Shown: positions 8,042-16,485 of the stretch, one piece after another
Numbering within the stretch: the stretch's first letter is position 1
How the letters are laid out: the number at the start of each line of letters is the position of its first letter
NCBI RefSeq assembly: GCF_001618005.1
Contig: NZ_LQXA01000044.1
Span: forward strand, 18,179-82,178
Source: Clavibacter tessellarius
GTDB taxonomy: Bacteria; Actinomycetota; Actinomycetes; Actinomycetales; Microbacteriaceae
Direction: 5' to 3'
DNA length: 64,000 nt
Position numbers and translations under genes: made by a program
Notes under the pieces: model-generated
Told to the model about the DNA's origin: nothing
Database searches by the model: none
Seen by the model: the letters and a program-made list of their open reading frames with translations, nothing else

Positions 8042-8078
8042 GACGGCCGACGTCTCCGCGGGGGAGACGTCGGCCGTC
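8042..8078 (-). terminator. Hairpin terminator of secreted protein gene 2
   Basis: A perfect 16-bp stem (GACGGCCGACGTCTCC with its complement) and a 5-base loop, just past the stop of the minus-strand gene at 8099. Relative to the copy at 7228-7264, a G-C pair has become A-T on both arms. Confidence 0.85.
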
Positions 8079-8098
8079 GGTGCGTGCGGATCGTCCGG

Positions 8099-8656
8099 TC
8101 AGCGAGGAGCCGGCGCGTGGTGCGTGAAGAGCGTCCAGTGGATATCCCCCCTGTCGATCGGACCGCTTCCGCCGACCTTCGAGTAGTCGTAGCCGGTGCA
8201 CGAGGGGCCGGAGTAGCTGGTGACGGTGGTGTTGAGGATCTGCGGCAGGACGATGCCCACGTTGCGGTAGTCAGTGATCTTGGGGTCATATCCGGGGTAC
8301 GTGACGCATTCGTTGATGTCGTTGACGGCCAGCCCACCCGGCCTGACCGAGTAGCCCCGGATGCGGAAGGACCGGATGTTCTGCCCCCCGTCGGCGACCT
8401 TGACCCAGTGCGTCTGGAACACGAACCGGTACTGCGCGCCGGGCCACTTGGGCGCCGGTCCGGGCTTGGCTCCGGGGATGGTGATCTGGGAGGCGTCGGT
8501 GGGGGTGGACGCCGGGGCCGCGGCGGCCGTGGCTGCGGATGCCGGCGCGATGCCGAGGCCGAAGGTGGCGGAGAGCGCGATGGCCGCGGCGGCGGCGACG
8601 GTCCCCGCCCGGCGGAGGCGACGCGAGGATCGGGTCGAGGGCGCGATGGATGGCAT
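8099..8656 (-). CDS. Secreted two-cysteine protein, unknown family, copy 2
   Basis: A 185-residue paralogue of the protein at 7285. The signal peptides are nearly identical (RRAGTVAAAAAIALSATFGLGIAPASA). Then follows a proline/alanine-rich spacer and a domain with the same landmarks: FQTHWVKVADGGQNIRSF, NECVTYPGY, GPSCTGY and DIHWTLFTHHAP. Only two cysteines remain in the mature part. The mature domains are much more diverged than the leaders and terminators, which suggests selection for difference in the exported part. Function unknown; an exported protein acting on the host or on neighbours is possible but unproven. Confidence 0.8.
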   Translation of the reverse strand: MPSIAPSTRSSRRLRRAGTVAAAAAIALSATFGLGIAPASAATAAAAPASTPTDASQITIPGAKPGPAPKWPGAQYRFVFQTHWVKVADGGQNIRSFRIRGYSVRPGGLAVNDINECVTYPGYDPKITDYRNVGIVLPQILNTTVTSYSGPSCTGYDYSKVGGSGPIDRGDIHWTLFTHHAPAPR

Positions 8657-8774
8657 GGCGATGGTGCTCCGTTCGTGTGTGGGTAGAGCGAGAGGTTAGG
8701 GAACCATCCCGATCCCGCGGGCGCGCCCATCCACAGCGAGCAGGCGCTGGGGACACCGCCGTACCCTTCCGTCT

Positions 8775-8790
8775 CGGATGTGCATGCGCG
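8775..8790. repeat. Conserved upstream element, copy 2
   Basis: Same 16-mer as at 7933-7948 (CGGATGTGCATGCGCG), 119 bases upstream of the second secreted-protein gene. Confidence 0.5.
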
Positions 8791-8914
8791 TTCGCGTACG
8801 CCGCGCACCGCGCCGGACGCATGCGCACCGCGAACGATCCGCGCCCGCCCCATCACGCACGACGCCCGCCGGCCGCGGATGCGGCGCGACGGGCGCGTGG
8901 TCGAGCGGGTGCGG

Positions 8915-10438
8915 CTAGCCGAGCGACACGGCCGTCCACGACACGGGCGGCAGCGTGATCGTGAGGGTGCCGTCCGTCAGCGACGCCGAGGCGTTCGGCG
9001 TGAGGCCCACGCGCTCGCGGTCCTCGAACGTGTTCTTCGCGTAGACGTCGTCGTCGTGGATCCCCACGGCCTCGAGCACCTCGGACACGGCGAGGCCGGC
9101 GACGTCGACCTCGATGGAGAGGGCCTCGGTCAGGCTGCGGTTCACGAGGAAGACCGCGGCGCGGCCGGTGGCCTCGTCGAAGGTCGCGACGGAGTCGACG
9201 AGCGGCGCGGTGCCGTGCACCTCGGTCTCGTACGTGCCCACGTCGATGCGCGGGCGCAGCACCTCGCCCTGCGCGAGCCGGCTCGTGACCGAGAACGGGA
9301 AGAACGTGGTCTGGCGCCAGGCGCCGCCGCCGGTCTCCGTCATGATCGGCGCGATCACGTTCACGAGCTGCGCGAGGCTGGCCGACGTGACGCGGTCGCT
9401 GTGCTTGAGCAGCGTGATCATGAGGTTGCCGAGCACGACCGCGTCGGCGACCGAGTAGACGTCCTCGAGCAGGTGCGGCGCGTAGGGCCAGCCCTCGGTG
9501 ATGACGCCGGACTCCTGGTGCTCGTCGAGGTACCAGACGTTCCACTCGTCGAACGAGATGTTGATGGTCTTGTCGCTCTTGCGGCGGTACTTGACCTGGT
9601 CGGCGGAGGCGACGACCGTGCGGATGAAGTACTCCATGTCGAGCGAGGAGGCGAGGAAGCTGCCGAGGTCGCCCTTGCGCTCCTGGTAGTAGGCGTGGGC
9701 GGAGATGAAGTCGACGTTGTCGTACGCGTGCTCGAGCACGGTGCGCTCCCACTCGCCGAAGGTCGGCATGCCGGATCCGCTGCTGCCGCACGCGACGAGC
9801 TCGAGCGTGGGATCCACCATCTTCATGGCGCCGGCGGTGCGGTTCGCGAGCTTGCCGTAGTCGTCGGCGGTCATGTGGCCGACCTGCCACGGGCCGTCCA
9901 TCTCGTTGCCGAGGCACCACATCTTCACGCCGTGCGACTCGGGGGATCCGTTCGCGATGCGCTGGTCGGAGAGGGCGGTGCCGCCCGGGTGGTTCGCGTA
10001 CTCGAGGATGTCGAGGGCCTCGAGCACGCCGCGCGTGCCGAGGTTGACGGCCATCATCAGCTCGCTGCCGGTGAGCTCGCACCAGCGCGCGAACTCGTCG
10101 AGGCCGACCTCGTTGGTCTCGAGCGAGTGCCAGGCGAGGTCGAGGCGCTTCGGGCGCTCGGCGCGCGGGCCGACGCCGTCCTCCCAGCGGTAGCCGGAGA
10201 CGAAGTTGCCGCCGGGGTAGCGGATGGTGCTCGATCCGAGCTCCTTGACGAGGTCGACGACGTCGAGGCGGAAGCCGTCGGCGTTCGCGGTGGGGTGGCC
10301 GGGCTCGTAGATGCCGTCGTAGACGCAGCGGCCGAGGTGCTCGACGAAGGAGCCGAAGGTGCGGCGGTTGACGGGGGCGACGACCGCGGTGCGGTCGATG
10401 GCGATCCGGGCGTCGGGGGCGGGACGGGCGTCGGTCAT
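8915..10438 (-). CDS. GH51 alpha-L-arabinofuranosidase, cytoplasmic
   Basis: A 507-residue protein, the usual GH51 length, from the ATG at 10438 behind AAGGACC. It has no signal peptide. Family landmarks are all present: FVEHLGRCVYDGIYEPG at the N-terminus, RYPGGNFVSGYRWEDGVGP, the acid/base glutamate E179 in CLGNEMDG and the nucleophile E298 in ISFDEWNVW, followed by the C-terminal beta domain. It removes alpha-L-arabinofuranosyl residues from imported arabinan or arabinoxylan oligosaccharides. A promoter with an operator lies just upstream and the gene is transcribed alone, separate from the GH127/GH39-like operon. Confidence 0.92.
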   Translation of the reverse strand: MTDARPAPDARIAIDRTAVVAPVNRRTFGSFVEHLGRCVYDGIYEPGHPTANADGFRLDVVDLVKELGSSTIRYPGGNFVSGYRWEDGVGPRAERPKRLDLAWHSLETNEVGLDEFARWCELTGSELMMAVNLGTRGVLEALDILEYANHPGGTALSDQRIANGSPESHGVKMWCLGNEMDGPWQVGHMTADDYGKLANRTAGAMKMVDPTLELVACGSSGSGMPTFGEWERTVLEHAYDNVDFISAHAYYQERKGDLGSFLASSLDMEYFIRTVVASADQVKYRRKSDKTINISFDEWNVWYLDEHQESGVITEGWPYAPHLLEDVYSVADAVVLGNLMITLLKHSDRVTSASLAQLVNVIAPIMTETGGGAWRQTTFFPFSVTSRLAQGEVLRPRIDVGTYETEVHGTAPLVDSVATFDEATGRAAVFLVNRSLTEALSIEVDVAGLAVSEVLEAVGIHDDDVYAKNTFEDRERVGLTPNASASLTDGTLTITLPPVSWTAVSLG

Positions 10439-10506
10439 GGAGTGGTCCTTCACTTCATCGGGAGCGGGGCCGATCGACGCCGGGGGTGCCGGGTGGATCC
10501 GAGCCG

Positions 10507-10520
10507 TTACAACGTTGTAA
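10507..10520. promoter_or_regulatory. Perfect palindromic operator upstream of GH51
   Basis: TTACAACGTTGTAA is a perfect 14-bp palindrome with the CG centre typical of LacI-family sites. It lies between the predicted -10 (10536-10541) and the GH51 start, where bound repressor would block transcription. I did not find the same sequence elsewhere in the window. Confidence 0.75.
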
Positions 10521-10535
10521 GAGCAACGCGGGTCC

Positions 10536-10565
10536 ATTCTCGCGGGGGCGTCGGGGCGGTGTCAA
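10536..10565 (-). promoter_or_regulatory. Promoter of GH51
   Basis: On the minus strand a consensus -35 TTGACA (10560-10565) is followed after 18 bases by GAGAAT (10536-10541). The operator at 10507-10520 follows at about +10. Confidence 0.6.
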
Positions 10566-10567
10566 CG

Positions 10568-10610
10568 CGACGCGGGCCCCGCGGCCGGGGAGGCCGCGGA
10601 GCCCGCGTCG
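10568..10610 (-). terminator. Hairpin terminator after the GH39-like gene
   Basis: A 19-bp stem with one mismatch (CGACGCGGGC.CCGCGGCC and complement) around a 5-base loop, 15 bases past the stop at 10626. It separates the arabinoside operon from the GH51 promoter. Confidence 0.8.
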
Positions 10611-10625
10611 GGTCGGTGGCGCGGA

Positions 10626-12344
10626 TCAGCGCCGGGTGACGGTGATCGAGTCGAGCTCGGCGAAGCCGCTGCCGCCCGCGAAGTTCGGCGACCCCTTCGC
10701 CAGCCGGATGACGTTCGACCCGGCCTGGAGGGTGACGGACGTGGACACGGTCGCGAAGCGCCCCCAGCCCCCGGTGGTCGGGTACGACAGCGACGTGAAC
10801 GCGCCGCCGTTCGACGCGAGCCCCTGCGTGGACGTCGCCGTCCCGCCGTTGGCGTAGCGCACGCCGAGCGCGTAGGAGCCGGCCGTCGGCACGTCGACCG
10901 TGAAGTCGACGAAGCTGTCGCTCCGCATGTCGGCCGAGCCGTCGATCCCGCCCACGTACGAGCCGTTCGAGGCCGCCGAGGATCCGAGGATCTGCGCGTT
11001 GACGACCGTGGCGTTCTCCGCCTCGTACGTCTGCTGCGTGCCCTGCAGCATGCTCGTGGTGGGCCCGGACGCGGGCGTCACGACGACCTGGTACGCCTGC
11101 GTCGCATCCATCCCCGCCACCGGGATGGAGACCGCGCCACCGACGACGGGCAGCGTCTGCGTGGAGAGGGTCGTCGGGGCGGCCACGTTCGTCTTCCGGC
11201 CCGTGCCCGGCGTCGAGGACAGCGTCACGCGCACGCTGCTGCCGAAGGACCCGATCCCGGTGACGCGCACGGTGTTCGTGCCGGAGTCGCCACCGAACAC
11301 CCCGTTCACCACCTTCCGGGAGCCGTCGAGCGACGCGATCCCGTCGAGGTCGCCCGCCGCCGTCACGGGCAGCATGTTCCCGCTCATGTCGCCGTACCAC
11401 TTGTACATCCAGTAGGAGGCGGTGGGCTTGCCCTGGTAGAGCAGGCCGTTCATCGTCCCCGACTCGTACCAGTACGCGCGCTCGGCGTCGTGGACGCCCG
11501 CCCGCTCGAACTGGGCGATGTAGTGCAGCGCCGAGCTCGGCACGTCGACCTCGCCGGTCCCCGCGTACTCGTTGATGGAGATCCGCCGCGGCGAGATGCC
11601 CAGCGACCTCTCCAGCGCCCGGTAGTCGGCGACGTGCTCGTCGACCCCCTTCCAGCCCTGGGACAGCTCGTGCCAGACGATCACGTCGGGGAGCGTGCCA
11701 GTCGCCTTCGCGTTCTGGAGGAACGAGCGCATGAAGGTCGGGTTGTAGACCGTCGTGCCGGGACCGATGATCGGCGTCACCGTGTCCTTGGCGCGGATCT
11801 GCCGGTAGGTGCGCGTCCAGCCGTCGTTGTAGGGCCCCGCCTTGGCGGTGTCCCAGGTCCCGTCGGGCTCGTTCCAGATCTCCCAGCCGTCGATCCCCGT
11901 GTTGCCGGTCGCGGCCAGGCGCGCGTCGACCATCGTGTCAACCTTGCTCAGCCAGTCCTGCCAGCTCACCCACTTGTACGGGAAGTTCGGGTAGATGTCC
12001 GGCATGCGGACGTACTGCTGCCCGCCGGTCGCGGTGACGCTCGGCGCGACCTTCAGCGCGTCGCCCGTGGGGACGGTCGCGCCGTTGCCGAGCTGCTGCA
12101 CCCCGGGCGGCGGCTGCGTGTGCTGCCGCAGGCGGAGCGGCTGCAGGATCGACGGATCCGGCATCGTGCTCGTCGCGAACCCGTAGAGGCCGCCCGCGGC
12201 GACGTGCGTGACCGGCCGGAGCGAGCTGCCCGCGTCGATGGTCAGCGTCCCTCCCGCCGCGGCAGCCGGGCCGGCGGAGGCGACGAGGCCCGTCGTCGCC
12301 AACCCGATGCTCATGATCCCCGCCAGCAGTGCTCTTCTTCTCAT
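10626..12344 (-). CDS. Secreted clan GH-A glycosidase (GH39-like) with C-terminal carbohydrate-binding module
   Basis: A 572-residue protein. The start is the ATG at 12344 behind AAGGAG. A Sec signal peptide ends near GPAAAAGG. The catalytic part has GWEIWNEPDGTWD, where the NEP glutamate is the classic clan GH-A acid/base, and ISINEYAGTGEVD as candidate nucleophile strand. After a linker domain, residues from about 440 read QQTYEAENATVVNAQ, VDFTVDVPTAGSYALGVRYANGG and GFAELDSITV, the pattern of a CBM6/CBM35 sandwich. It probably acts outside the cell on a cell-wall polysaccharide, feeding the adjacent importer. It lies downstream of GH127 in the same direction. GH39 is my best guess within the clan; the exact family and substrate are uncertain. 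Confidence 0.75.
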   Translation of the reverse strand: MRRRALLAGIMSIGLATTGLVASAGPAAAAGGTLTIDAGSSLRPVTHVAAGGLYGFATSTMPDPSILQPLRLRQHTQPPPGVQQLGNGATVPTGDALKVAPSVTATGGQQYVRMPDIYPNFPYKWVSWQDWLSKVDTMVDARLAATGNTGIDGWEIWNEPDGTWDTAKAGPYNDGWTRTYRQIRAKDTVTPIIGPGTTVYNPTFMRSFLQNAKATGTLPDVIVWHELSQGWKGVDEHVADYRALERSLGISPRRISINEYAGTGEVDVPSSALHYIAQFERAGVHDAERAYWYESGTMNGLLYQGKPTASYWMYKWYGDMSGNMLPVTAAGDLDGIASLDGSRKVVNGVFGGDSGTNTVRVTGIGSFGSSVRVTLSSTPGTGRKTNVAAPTTLSTQTLPVVGGAVSIPVAGMDATQAYQVVVTPASGPTTSMLQGTQQTYEAENATVVNAQILGSSAASNGSYVGGIDGSADMRSDSFVDFTVDVPTAGSYALGVRYANGGTATSTQGLASNGGAFTSLSYPTTGGWGRFATVSTSVTLQAGSNVIRLAKGSPNFAGGSGFAELDSITVTRR

Positions 12345-12468
12345 CCCATGCTCCTTCGCGTGGTGGTCGCGGTGCCGCCCCGGTGGGCGGCGATCCCGAT
12401 GACCGGTGCCGTGCAGATGTGCTGGTCGTCCCGTCGGGCCCGTGGGCCGGCGGGGACGCTGAGGCGGG

Positions 12469-14520
12469 TCACCGATCGCCGGTCGCCGGGGCGACGGGGA
12501 TCCAGACCCGCATGGTCGAGGGACCGCGGTTGGCCCAGGAGGCATACGGCACGAGGTCGACGAGGCCGAGGTCGTCGACGCGGGCGCCGCGCTCGTCGCG
12601 GGCGCCGCGGTCGTCGGGCGCGCCGGCCGGGCCGTACGGCCAGTCGGCGGGATCCGCGACCCGGCGGGAGAGCCGCACCCGCGCGCCGCGCCGGGTGGGC
12701 TCGGGCGCCGTCGCCGTGTCGACGGACACGTCGCCCACCTCGCCCGAGGGCAGGTCGGTGGACTCCAGCGCGAGCACGAGCGGCCCGCGCTCCACCGCGA
12801 CCTGGCCTCGCACGGCGTCGATGCGCGGATCCGGGGCGACGAACCGGGCGGTCACGGGCAGGTCGACGGTCACCGTCTCACCCGCGCGGAACCGGCGGCG
12901 CATGACGACCCGCCGCCCGCGGGCCTCGACCGGGGAGCCGCCCGGCTCGGTGACGGTCGCGGTGCGGGCCCACGCGGGGATCCGCACGGCCAGCTCCACC
13001 TCGCGCTCCGTGTCCTCGCGGAACGTGATCGCCACGTCCCCGGCGTACGGGTAGCCGCTGCGCACCGACAGCGCGACGCGCGTGCCGTCGTCGAGCGCGG
13101 TGTCCACGTCGTAGGAGCCGAGCTGGTGGATCTGCACCCCCTCCGGCGAGCGCGTCGCGAAGGTCAGCTCCATGCTCGCGAGCGTGCGGGCGACGTTCGT
13201 GGGGCAGCACGACACCTCGAACCACGGCGCGCGGAGGCTCGCGAGGGCGCGCGCGTTCACCACGTCCTCGTCGGGCGCGACCCCGGGGGTCCGCTGGTGC
13301 AGCGTGTTCGTGTAGAAGAAGGCGCGGCCGTCCTCCCGGGGGGAGGCGAGCACGGTGTTGAGGAGCGTGCGCTCGATGAGGTCGGCGTAGCGCGGGTCGT
13401 CCTCCTGCAGGAGCAGCCGCCACGACAGCATGTTCGAGGCGATGCCCGCGCAGGTCTCGGCGTACGCGCGGTCCGGCGGCAGCTCGAAGTCGGCGCCGAA
13501 CGCCTCGTCCTGGTGGTGGGATCCCATGCCGCCCGTCACGTACGTGCGGGTGCGGACGGTCTCCTCCCACTGGCGGCGCACCGCGTCGGCGAGCTCGGCG
13601 TCGCCCGTCTCGACGGCCACGTCGAGGGCGCCGGCCGCGAGGTAGAGCGCGCGCACCGCGTGGCCGCGGAGCACGTCGGCGTCCCGCACCGGCACGTCGT
13701 CCTGGAAGTACTCGGCTCCGTACTCGATCTGGTCGAGCAGCCCGTGGCCGCGCCGCTCGACGAACAGGCGCGCCAGCTCGACGTAGCGCGGCTCGTCCAG
13801 CGCGCGGCCGAGCTCCACGAGCGCGACCTCCACCTCCGGGTGGCCGCACACGGCGACCCGGCCGTCGGGCCCGAACGCCTCCCACAGGTGGTCGGCGACG
13901 CGCGCGACCACGCCCACGAGCTCGGGTGACGCGCCCGTGCGGTGCGCCGCGACGCCCGCCTGGATCAGGTGCCCCATCGAGTACAGCTCGTGGCCCCACT
14001 CGAGGTCGGAGTAGCGCGGCCGCTGCCACGCGCGGCCGAACGACGTGTGGAGGTAGCCGTCGGGATCCTGCGCCGCGGCCACCCGGGAGACGAGCCGCGC
14101 GAAGCGGCCGGCGAGGTCGGCGCGCGCGGCGACGGCGGCCTCGTCGCGGGCGTCGACGGACCGGCCGAGCTCCCACGCCATGCCCTCGAGCAGCTTGTGG
14201 ATCTCCGAGTCGACGAACTCGATGCCGGCGTGCCCCCACCCCTCCTCCCCCGATGCCGCGCGGTCGAAGTTCGAGGTCCAGCCGATCCGCTCCATCCACT
14301 CCTCGCAATGGCGGAGGATCACGTCGGCGTTCAGCCGCTGCCGCTCGCCCCAGAAGCCGTCGACGAGGCGGATCTCGGACGCGTCGAGCGGGGTCAACCG
14401 CGACGCGCTCGGCGCGACGGGGCCGCCCGGGCGGGCAGGGCGCGAGCCCGGGCGGGCAGGTCCCGGGCCCGGGGCGGCGGGAGGGGCGACGGTCGGGTCG
14501 ACGGCGGCGGTGCGGGTCAC
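12469..14520 (-). CDS. GH127 beta-L-arabinofuranosidase
   Basis: A 683-residue protein from the GTG at 14520 behind GAGGAGA. The first 45 residues are a low-complexity proline/alanine/glycine tail, then the GH127 (DUF1680) domain starts at IRLVDGFWGERQRLN. Landmarks: LEGMAWELGR, YLHTSFG, the barrel motif GGMGSHHQDEAFG, and the cysteine pair C438/C439 in EVSCCPTNVAR, the site of the nucleophile and zinc ligand in HypBA1. No signal peptide is present, so it is cytoplasmic. It releases beta-L-arabinofuranose, for example from hydroxyproline-rich plant wall proteins. It follows the permease gene by 62 bases and is probably part of the importer operon. Confidence 0.9.
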   Translation of the reverse strand: MTRTAAVDPTVAPPAAPGPGPARPGSRPARPGGPVAPSASRLTPLDASEIRLVDGFWGERQRLNADVILRHCEEWMERIGWTSNFDRAASGEEGWGHAGIEFVDSEIHKLLEGMAWELGRSVDARDEAAVAARADLAGRFARLVSRVAAAQDPDGYLHTSFGRAWQRPRYSDLEWGHELYSMGHLIQAGVAAHRTGASPELVGVVARVADHLWEAFGPDGRVAVCGHPEVEVALVELGRALDEPRYVELARLFVERRGHGLLDQIEYGAEYFQDDVPVRDADVLRGHAVRALYLAAGALDVAVETGDAELADAVRRQWEETVRTRTYVTGGMGSHHQDEAFGADFELPPDRAYAETCAGIASNMLSWRLLLQEDDPRYADLIERTLLNTVLASPREDGRAFFYTNTLHQRTPGVAPDEDVVNARALASLRAPWFEVSCCPTNVARTLASMELTFATRSPEGVQIHQLGSYDVDTALDDGTRVALSVRSGYPYAGDVAITFREDTEREVELAVRIPAWARTATVTEPGGSPVEARGRRVVMRRRFRAGETVTVDLPVTARFVAPDPRIDAVRGQVAVERGPLVLALESTDLPSGEVGDVSVDTATAPEPTRRGARVRLSRRVADPADWPYGPAGAPDDRGARDERGARVDDLGLVDLVPYASWANRGPSTMRVWIPVAPATGDR

Positions 14521-14582
14521 GGGGTGTCTCCTCGTAAGGGAAGGGGGATGCGGATCGGGGACCACAGCGCGCGGATCACGCG

Positions 14583-15539
14583 TCAGTCCTTCACGGCGCC
14601 GGCGGTGACGCCCGCGGCCACGTAGCGCTGCGCGACGATCAGGAGGACGGTCGCCGGGATGGACGCGACCACGGCGGTGGCCATGATCGAGTTCCACTCC
14701 TGGTTGTTGTTGCCGATGTAGCGGTAGATGCCGAGCGTGATGGTCTGCGCGGTGCCGCCGCTGTTCAAGGTGGACGAGAACACGAAGTCCGACCACGCCC
14801 ACAGGAAGGCGAAGAGGCCCACGGTCACGACCGAGTTGCGGCTCACGGGCAGCACGATCGAGACGAAGGTGCGCCAGGTGCCCGCGCCGTCGAGCTCGGC
14901 GGCGGACAGCAGCTCGTCGGGGATCCCGCGCATGAACGCCGTGAAGATGAGCACCCCGAACGGCACGGCGAGCGTGCTGTCGGCGATGATCAGCCCCCAC
15001 CACCGGTTGAGGATCCCGGCGTTGAGGTAGATCGCGTAGAAGCCCATCGCCATGATCACCTGCGGGATCATCTGGGCCACGATCATCACGAAGCCGAGCA
15101 CGCCGCCGCCCACGGGCCTCAGCTTCGCGAGCGAGTAAGCGGCCGGCGCCGAGAGCGCGATGGTGACGATCACGGTGCCGAAGCCGACCACGAGGCTCGT
15201 GCCGAGGTACGGCAGCTGGTCGCGCATCACGGCCGCGTAGCCGTCGAGGGTGGGCGTCAGGGGGAACAGCTGCGGCGGGCTCTGCCGCATCTGGGCGGTG
15301 GGCGTCAGCGAGACGTTCACCATCCAGTAGACGGGGAAGAGCATCACGGCGGTGAGCAGCACGCCGATCACGGTCGTCGCGGCGCTGCGGCGGCCCCTCC
15401 GGCGGATCTGCGCGGCGCGCTCGGGCGAGCGGGCCGACGCGGACGCGGGACGGCGGCCGACGGGGGCGGGGCCGGCGGTTCCGGTGGGGCCGACGGATCC
15501 GGCGGATCCGGCGGGTCGGGCGGGAGCGGCGGTGGACAT
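14583..15539 (-). CDS. ABC sugar transporter permease, MalG type (arabinoside importer)
   Basis: A 318-residue membrane protein. Its ATG shares a base with the stop of the preceding gene, so the two are coupled. After a 50-residue proline/alanine-rich cytoplasmic tail there are about six membrane segments and the EAA loop AELDGAGTWRTFVSIVLPVSR, which docks the ATPase. It pairs with the MalF-type permease next to it to import an oligosaccharide delivered by the binding protein at 16486. No ATPase gene is present, so a shared MsiK-type protein is expected. Confidence 0.9.
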   Translation of the reverse strand: MSTAAPARPAGSAGSVGPTGTAGPAPVGRRPASASARSPERAAQIRRRGRRSAATTVIGVLLTAVMLFPVYWMVNVSLTPTAQMRQSPPQLFPLTPTLDGYAAVMRDQLPYLGTSLVVGFGTVIVTIALSAPAAYSLAKLRPVGGGVLGFVMIVAQMIPQVIMAMGFYAIYLNAGILNRWWGLIIADSTLAVPFGVLIFTAFMRGIPDELLSAAELDGAGTWRTFVSIVLPVSRNSVVTVGLFAFLWAWSDFVFSSTLNSGGTAQTITLGIYRYIGNNNQEWNSIMATAVVASIPATVLLIVAQRYVAAGVTAGAVKD

Positions 15540-16480
15540 CAGCTCTCCTGCTTCCTCTGCACGCGCAGGTAGACGAGGCCGCAGACGAGGGCCATGACGA
15601 TGAGGAGGTTGCCGACCGCGGCGGCCGGCCCGAAGGTGGGCAGCGTCGACCCGAAGCCGAGCTGGTAGGACCAGATGGCGAAGGTCGTCGAGGTGTCCCC
15701 GGGGCCGCCGCGGGTCATGATCCAGATGATGTCGAACACCTTGAGCGTGTAGACGAGGCCCAGCAGGATCGTGATCGCCGACACCGGCGCGAGCAGCGGG
15801 AACGTGATGCGCCGGAAGCGCTGCCACGACGTCGCGCCGTCGAGCGACGCCGCCTCGTACAGGTCGCTCGGGATGTTCTGCAGGCCGCTGTAGAGGATCA
15901 CGAGGTTGAACGGGATCCCGATCCAGATGTTCGCGACGATCACCGACGTGAGCGCCCACTGCGGCGAGGTGAGCCAGTTGACCTGGCCGCCGCCGAGCGC
16001 GCGGATGGCGGCGTTCACGATCCCGCTCTCGCTGTTGAGCATCCACGACCAGGTCGACGCGCTCACGATGAGCGGCAGCAGCCACGGCACGAGGAACAGC
16101 GCGCGGAGGGTGGCCGAGAGCCGGAACCGCTGGAAGAAGAACACGGCCAGCGCCATGCCGATCGTGAACTGGAAGGCGATGGAGACGAGCGTGAAGGTGA
16201 GCGTGTTCGCGAGGGCCGGGCCGAAGGTGGGGCTCCGGACGATCTTGGCGAAGTTGTCGAGTCCGATGAACGGCGCCGACCCGTCGATGAACGAGCGGAT
16301 CGTGTAGTCGCGCACGGACAGGTCGACGTTCCGGATGAGCGGGTACGCGTAGAAGACGGCGAGGTAGACGACGACGGGGACGAGGAACGCCCACGCCGTG
16401 AGCTGACGAGGTCCGACGCGGCGGGGCCGCCGGGCGTCGACCCGGGGCGCCTCGCGGCGGGTGATGGCGGGGGCGCTCAT
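15539..16480 (-). CDS. ABC sugar transporter permease, MalF type (arabinoside importer)
   Basis: A 313-residue permease with about six membrane segments and the EAA motif EAASLDGATSWQRFRRITFPLL. The start at 16480 follows the stop of the binding-protein gene by five bases. It forms a heterodimer with the gene product at 14583. Order (binding protein, MalF, MalG, then glycosidases) is typical of the CUT1 class of importers for di- and oligosaccharides. Confidence 0.9.
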   Translation of the reverse strand: MSAPAITRREAPRVDARRPRRVGPRQLTAWAFLVPVVVYLAVFYAYPLIRNVDLSVRDYTIRSFIDGSAPFIGLDNFAKIVRSPTFGPALANTLTFTLVSIAFQFTIGMALAVFFFQRFRLSATLRALFLVPWLLPLIVSASTWSWMLNSESGIVNAAIRALGGGQVNWLTSPQWALTSVIVANIWIGIPFNLVILYSGLQNIPSDLYEAASLDGATSWQRFRRITFPLLAPVSAITILLGLVYTLKVFDIIWIMTRGGPGDTSTTFAIWSYQLGFGSTLPTFGPAAAVGNLLIVMALVCGLVYLRVQRKQES

Positions 16481-16485
16481 CCGGG

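Noticed and set aside
8780..10639. A 619-codon open frame on the plus strand across the GH51 gene
   Set aside because: It is antisense to a clear GH51 gene and made of the valine/arginine/glutamate-rich low-complexity text that any GC-rich gene gives on its other strand. No start signal or domain.
12428..12457. Possible hairpin between GH127 and the GH39-like gene
   Set aside because: The arms of GTCCC...GGGAC pair with three or more mismatches, so a terminator cannot be supported. The two genes may be co-transcribed.
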